From Candidatus Poseidoniaceae archaeon (GTDB lineage Archaea > Thermoplasmatota > Poseidoniia > Poseidoniales > Poseidoniaceae), in contig JAKURJ010000083.1 in NCBI GenBank assembly GCA_022452125.1, positions 1 through 7,154 on the forward strand: DNA of 7,154 nucleotides, read 5' to 3'. Both the position numbers and the translations under genes were made by a program. The notes beneath the pieces are model-generated. The model saw only the letters and a list, made by a program, of their open reading frames with translations, was not told where the DNA came from and did no database searches. Positions 6,158 through 7,154 of the stretch are shown piece by piece; position 1 is the first letter of the stretch; each line of letters starts with the position of its first letter.

Positions 6158-6586
6158 ATGCGAATTACTGGCATCGTATCTTCTGGGCTTGGAAGAGCAC
6201 ACATTTTCATGTCTCAACAACATTACCAAGACCAATTTAAGACCATAATTGGCAAAGGTGCATGGCCTGGAACTTTGAATGTCAAAGTCGAAGGGGATTC
6301 ATTGGTTCAATACAAGAAGCTGCGAGTTAGTGCAGGTTTGGAAGAAGGAGATTCAAGTTCAGTACAATCGCACAGGGTAAAAGGCTTCGACAGAGATGGA
6401 GTATCCTTTGGTGGGGCAACAGCATTTCTAGCAACTATCGTAGCCGAAGATGCTAGCCATGATTGTGCGGTTTTGATTCCTGATTTGACAAGACATGAAG
6501 ATGTCGTGGAAGTTATTGCTGGTGTTTTCCTGAGAGAATCATGTTCTCTAGTCGATGGTGATACGGTCAGTATCGTCCTTGAATGA
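6158..6586 (+). CDS. ribK: Archaeal CTP-dependent riboflavin kinase
   Basis: This 142-residue protein covers the whole archaeal riboflavin kinase (DUF120) family length. The enzyme phosphorylates riboflavin to FMN, typically with CTP rather than ATP, in the cytoplasm. The N-terminus MRITGIVSSGLGRAHIFMS matches the nucleotide-binding entry of the Methanocaldococcus jannaschii enzyme. PGTLNVKV (37-44) carries T39 and N41, equivalent to the Mg-binding Thr43 and Asn45 there. VKGF (74-77) followed by FGGATAFLATI (84-94) gives the middle strands, AVLIPDLTRH (104-113) follows, and VVEVIAGVFLRE (116-127) with LVDGDTVSI (131-139) is the conserved C-terminal signature. The frame is open upstream to 5933, but those residues are antisense to the PLP enzyme and outside the family; the ATG at 6158 gives the standard start, with 6131 a less likely alternative. 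It is divergent from the kbl-like gene and overlaps the truA-like gene tail to tail by 20 bases. Confidence 0.93.
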   Translation: MRITGIVSSGLGRAHIFMSQQHYQDQFKTIIGKGAWPGTLNVKVEGDSLVQYKKLRVSAGLEEGDSSSVQSHRVKGFDRDGVSFGGATAFLATIVAEDASHDCAVLIPDLTRHEDVVEVIAGVFLRESCSLVDGDTVSIVLE

Positions 6587-7154
6587 AGTCAAACTGTCTG
6601 ATCAGTATCTCTTTTTGCTGTTGTCTGCATAGGTCTTGCCATCTTGAACTAGAGTGGTCAGGAACAGGTATTGTAGGCTCTGGAGTTTCGATATCTGGAA
6701 TTCCTTCCCAAGATACTGACCATAAAATTAGCCAATCGGGGTCTGCTAATCCTAAATCGATCTCAGTTTGTGGATTATCTCTTGCTTCAATTACTCGCTG
6801 AATGGTCCGATATCCCGTAATTACTGCTAACATTGCATTTGCGATTCTCCTGACTTGATTCCACACAAAAGCTTCTCCAACAATTTCGAATCCAATGATG
6901 CGCCCATCATTTACCCAAGGTTTGCATTCTTCAACTACACGAGTAGTTGTTCGCCCAGGTTCTCTTCTACAGAAATTAGACCAGTCGTGTTCTCCCTTGA
7001 ACAGTGAACACAGTTGGGTGAAATCTTCCAATTCTGGTTCGACCCAGCCTTCCATGCATTCCATTCTGTACCTATATGTTCGATACAATGCTCTACGTGG
7101 ACTCCAATCATCCGCAACTTGTCTAGCGTCCACCAAGGAGATACTTTCTGGAAT
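6567..7154 (-). CDS. truA: tRNA pseudouridine synthase A (TruA family), C-terminal part
   Basis: The frame is open to the right edge, so the N-terminus, including the catalytic Asp region, lies outside the window; 195 residues are visible. TruA-type enzymes convert uridines in the tRNA anticodon stem-loop (positions 38-40 in bacteria) to pseudouridine. Seen in order are RRALYRTYRYR, where the family has dA-x-x-R-x-Y-x-Y; FKGEHDWSNFCRR, matching GeHDFsaFc; GRTTTRVVEE; and AFVWNQVRRIANAML, matching the FLwnmVRri helix. The segment LGLADPDWLILWSVSW fits the family's end motif (A-p-gL-L-V-Y). About 40 further residues, to DFIQGRY, extend beyond the usual end. The first in-frame start-like codon, TTG at 7136, lies inside the conserved domain and is not the true start. 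The 3' end overlaps the ribK 3' end by 20 bases. Confidence 0.9.
   Translation of the reverse strand: MPESISLVDARQVADDWSPRRALYRTYRYRMECMEGWVEPELEDFTQLCSLFKGEHDWSNFCRREPGRTTTRVVEECKPWVNDGRIIGFEIVGEAFVWNQVRRIANAMLAVITGYRTIQRVIEARDNPQTEIDLGLADPDWLILWSVSWEGIPDIETPEPTIPVPDHSSSRWQDLCRQQQKEILIRQFDFIQGRY

Noticed and set aside
6079..6210. 44-residue N-terminal extension of the Kbl-like protein from the ATG at 6210
   Set aside because: Family proteins begin at about the position of the ATG at 6078, and the extension overlaps the start of the divergent riboflavin kinase gene by 53 bases. The ATG at 6132 is possible but also gives unrelated residues.
7134..7136. TTG as the start of the TruA-like gene
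   Set aside because: The frame stays open to the window edge, and the TTG lies just before a conserved TruA segment in the middle of the protein, so the gene is simply cut by the window.

Overview
This window looks like compact archaeal chromosome, most plausibly from an uncultivated planktonic euryarchaeon of the Marine Group II (Poseidoniales) or related Thermoplasmatota kind. The clearest taxonomic markers are a CTP-type archaeal riboflavin kinase (DUF120 fold), which bacteria generally lack, and a DUF835 domain, which is essentially archaeal. Moderate GC, very short intergenic gaps, overlapping stop/start codons and long acidic protein tails fit that picture. The lineage is inferred from gene content and is not proven.

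Positions 1-3552 hold a three-gene operon on the minus strand, read from right to left. First is a DUF835-domain protein (1807-3552). Next is a large protein built around a DnaA/Hda-type AAA+ ATPase module (59-1810). Last is the start of a small protein with a YkgJ-like cysteine cluster that runs off the left edge (1-62). Both junctions are 4-base ATGA overlaps with purine-rich Shine-Dalgarno-like sequence just upstream, so the three products are probably translationally coupled and made together. This operon is the most interesting part of the window: a bacterial-style DnaA-like ATPase, apparently without the DnaA DNA-binding domain, next to an archaeal DUF835 protein.

Divergent from it across only 41 bases, on the plus strand, are two small membrane proteins of unknown function (3594-4211 and 4276-4896). 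Each has a hydrophobic core and a strongly acidic C-terminal tail. A perfect 7-base inverted repeat lies between them.

The right part holds housekeeping genes: a glycine C-acetyltransferase-like PLP enzyme on the minus strand (4897-6078), riboflavin kinase on the plus strand (6158-6586), and the C-terminal part of a TruA-type tRNA pseudouridine synthase on the minus strand that runs off the right edge (6567-7154). The convergent pairs are packed tightly: stop codons abut at 4896/4897, and coding regions overlap by 20 bases at 6567-6586. I saw no RNA genes, mobile elements, CRISPR arrays or gene-free stretch longer than 80 bases.
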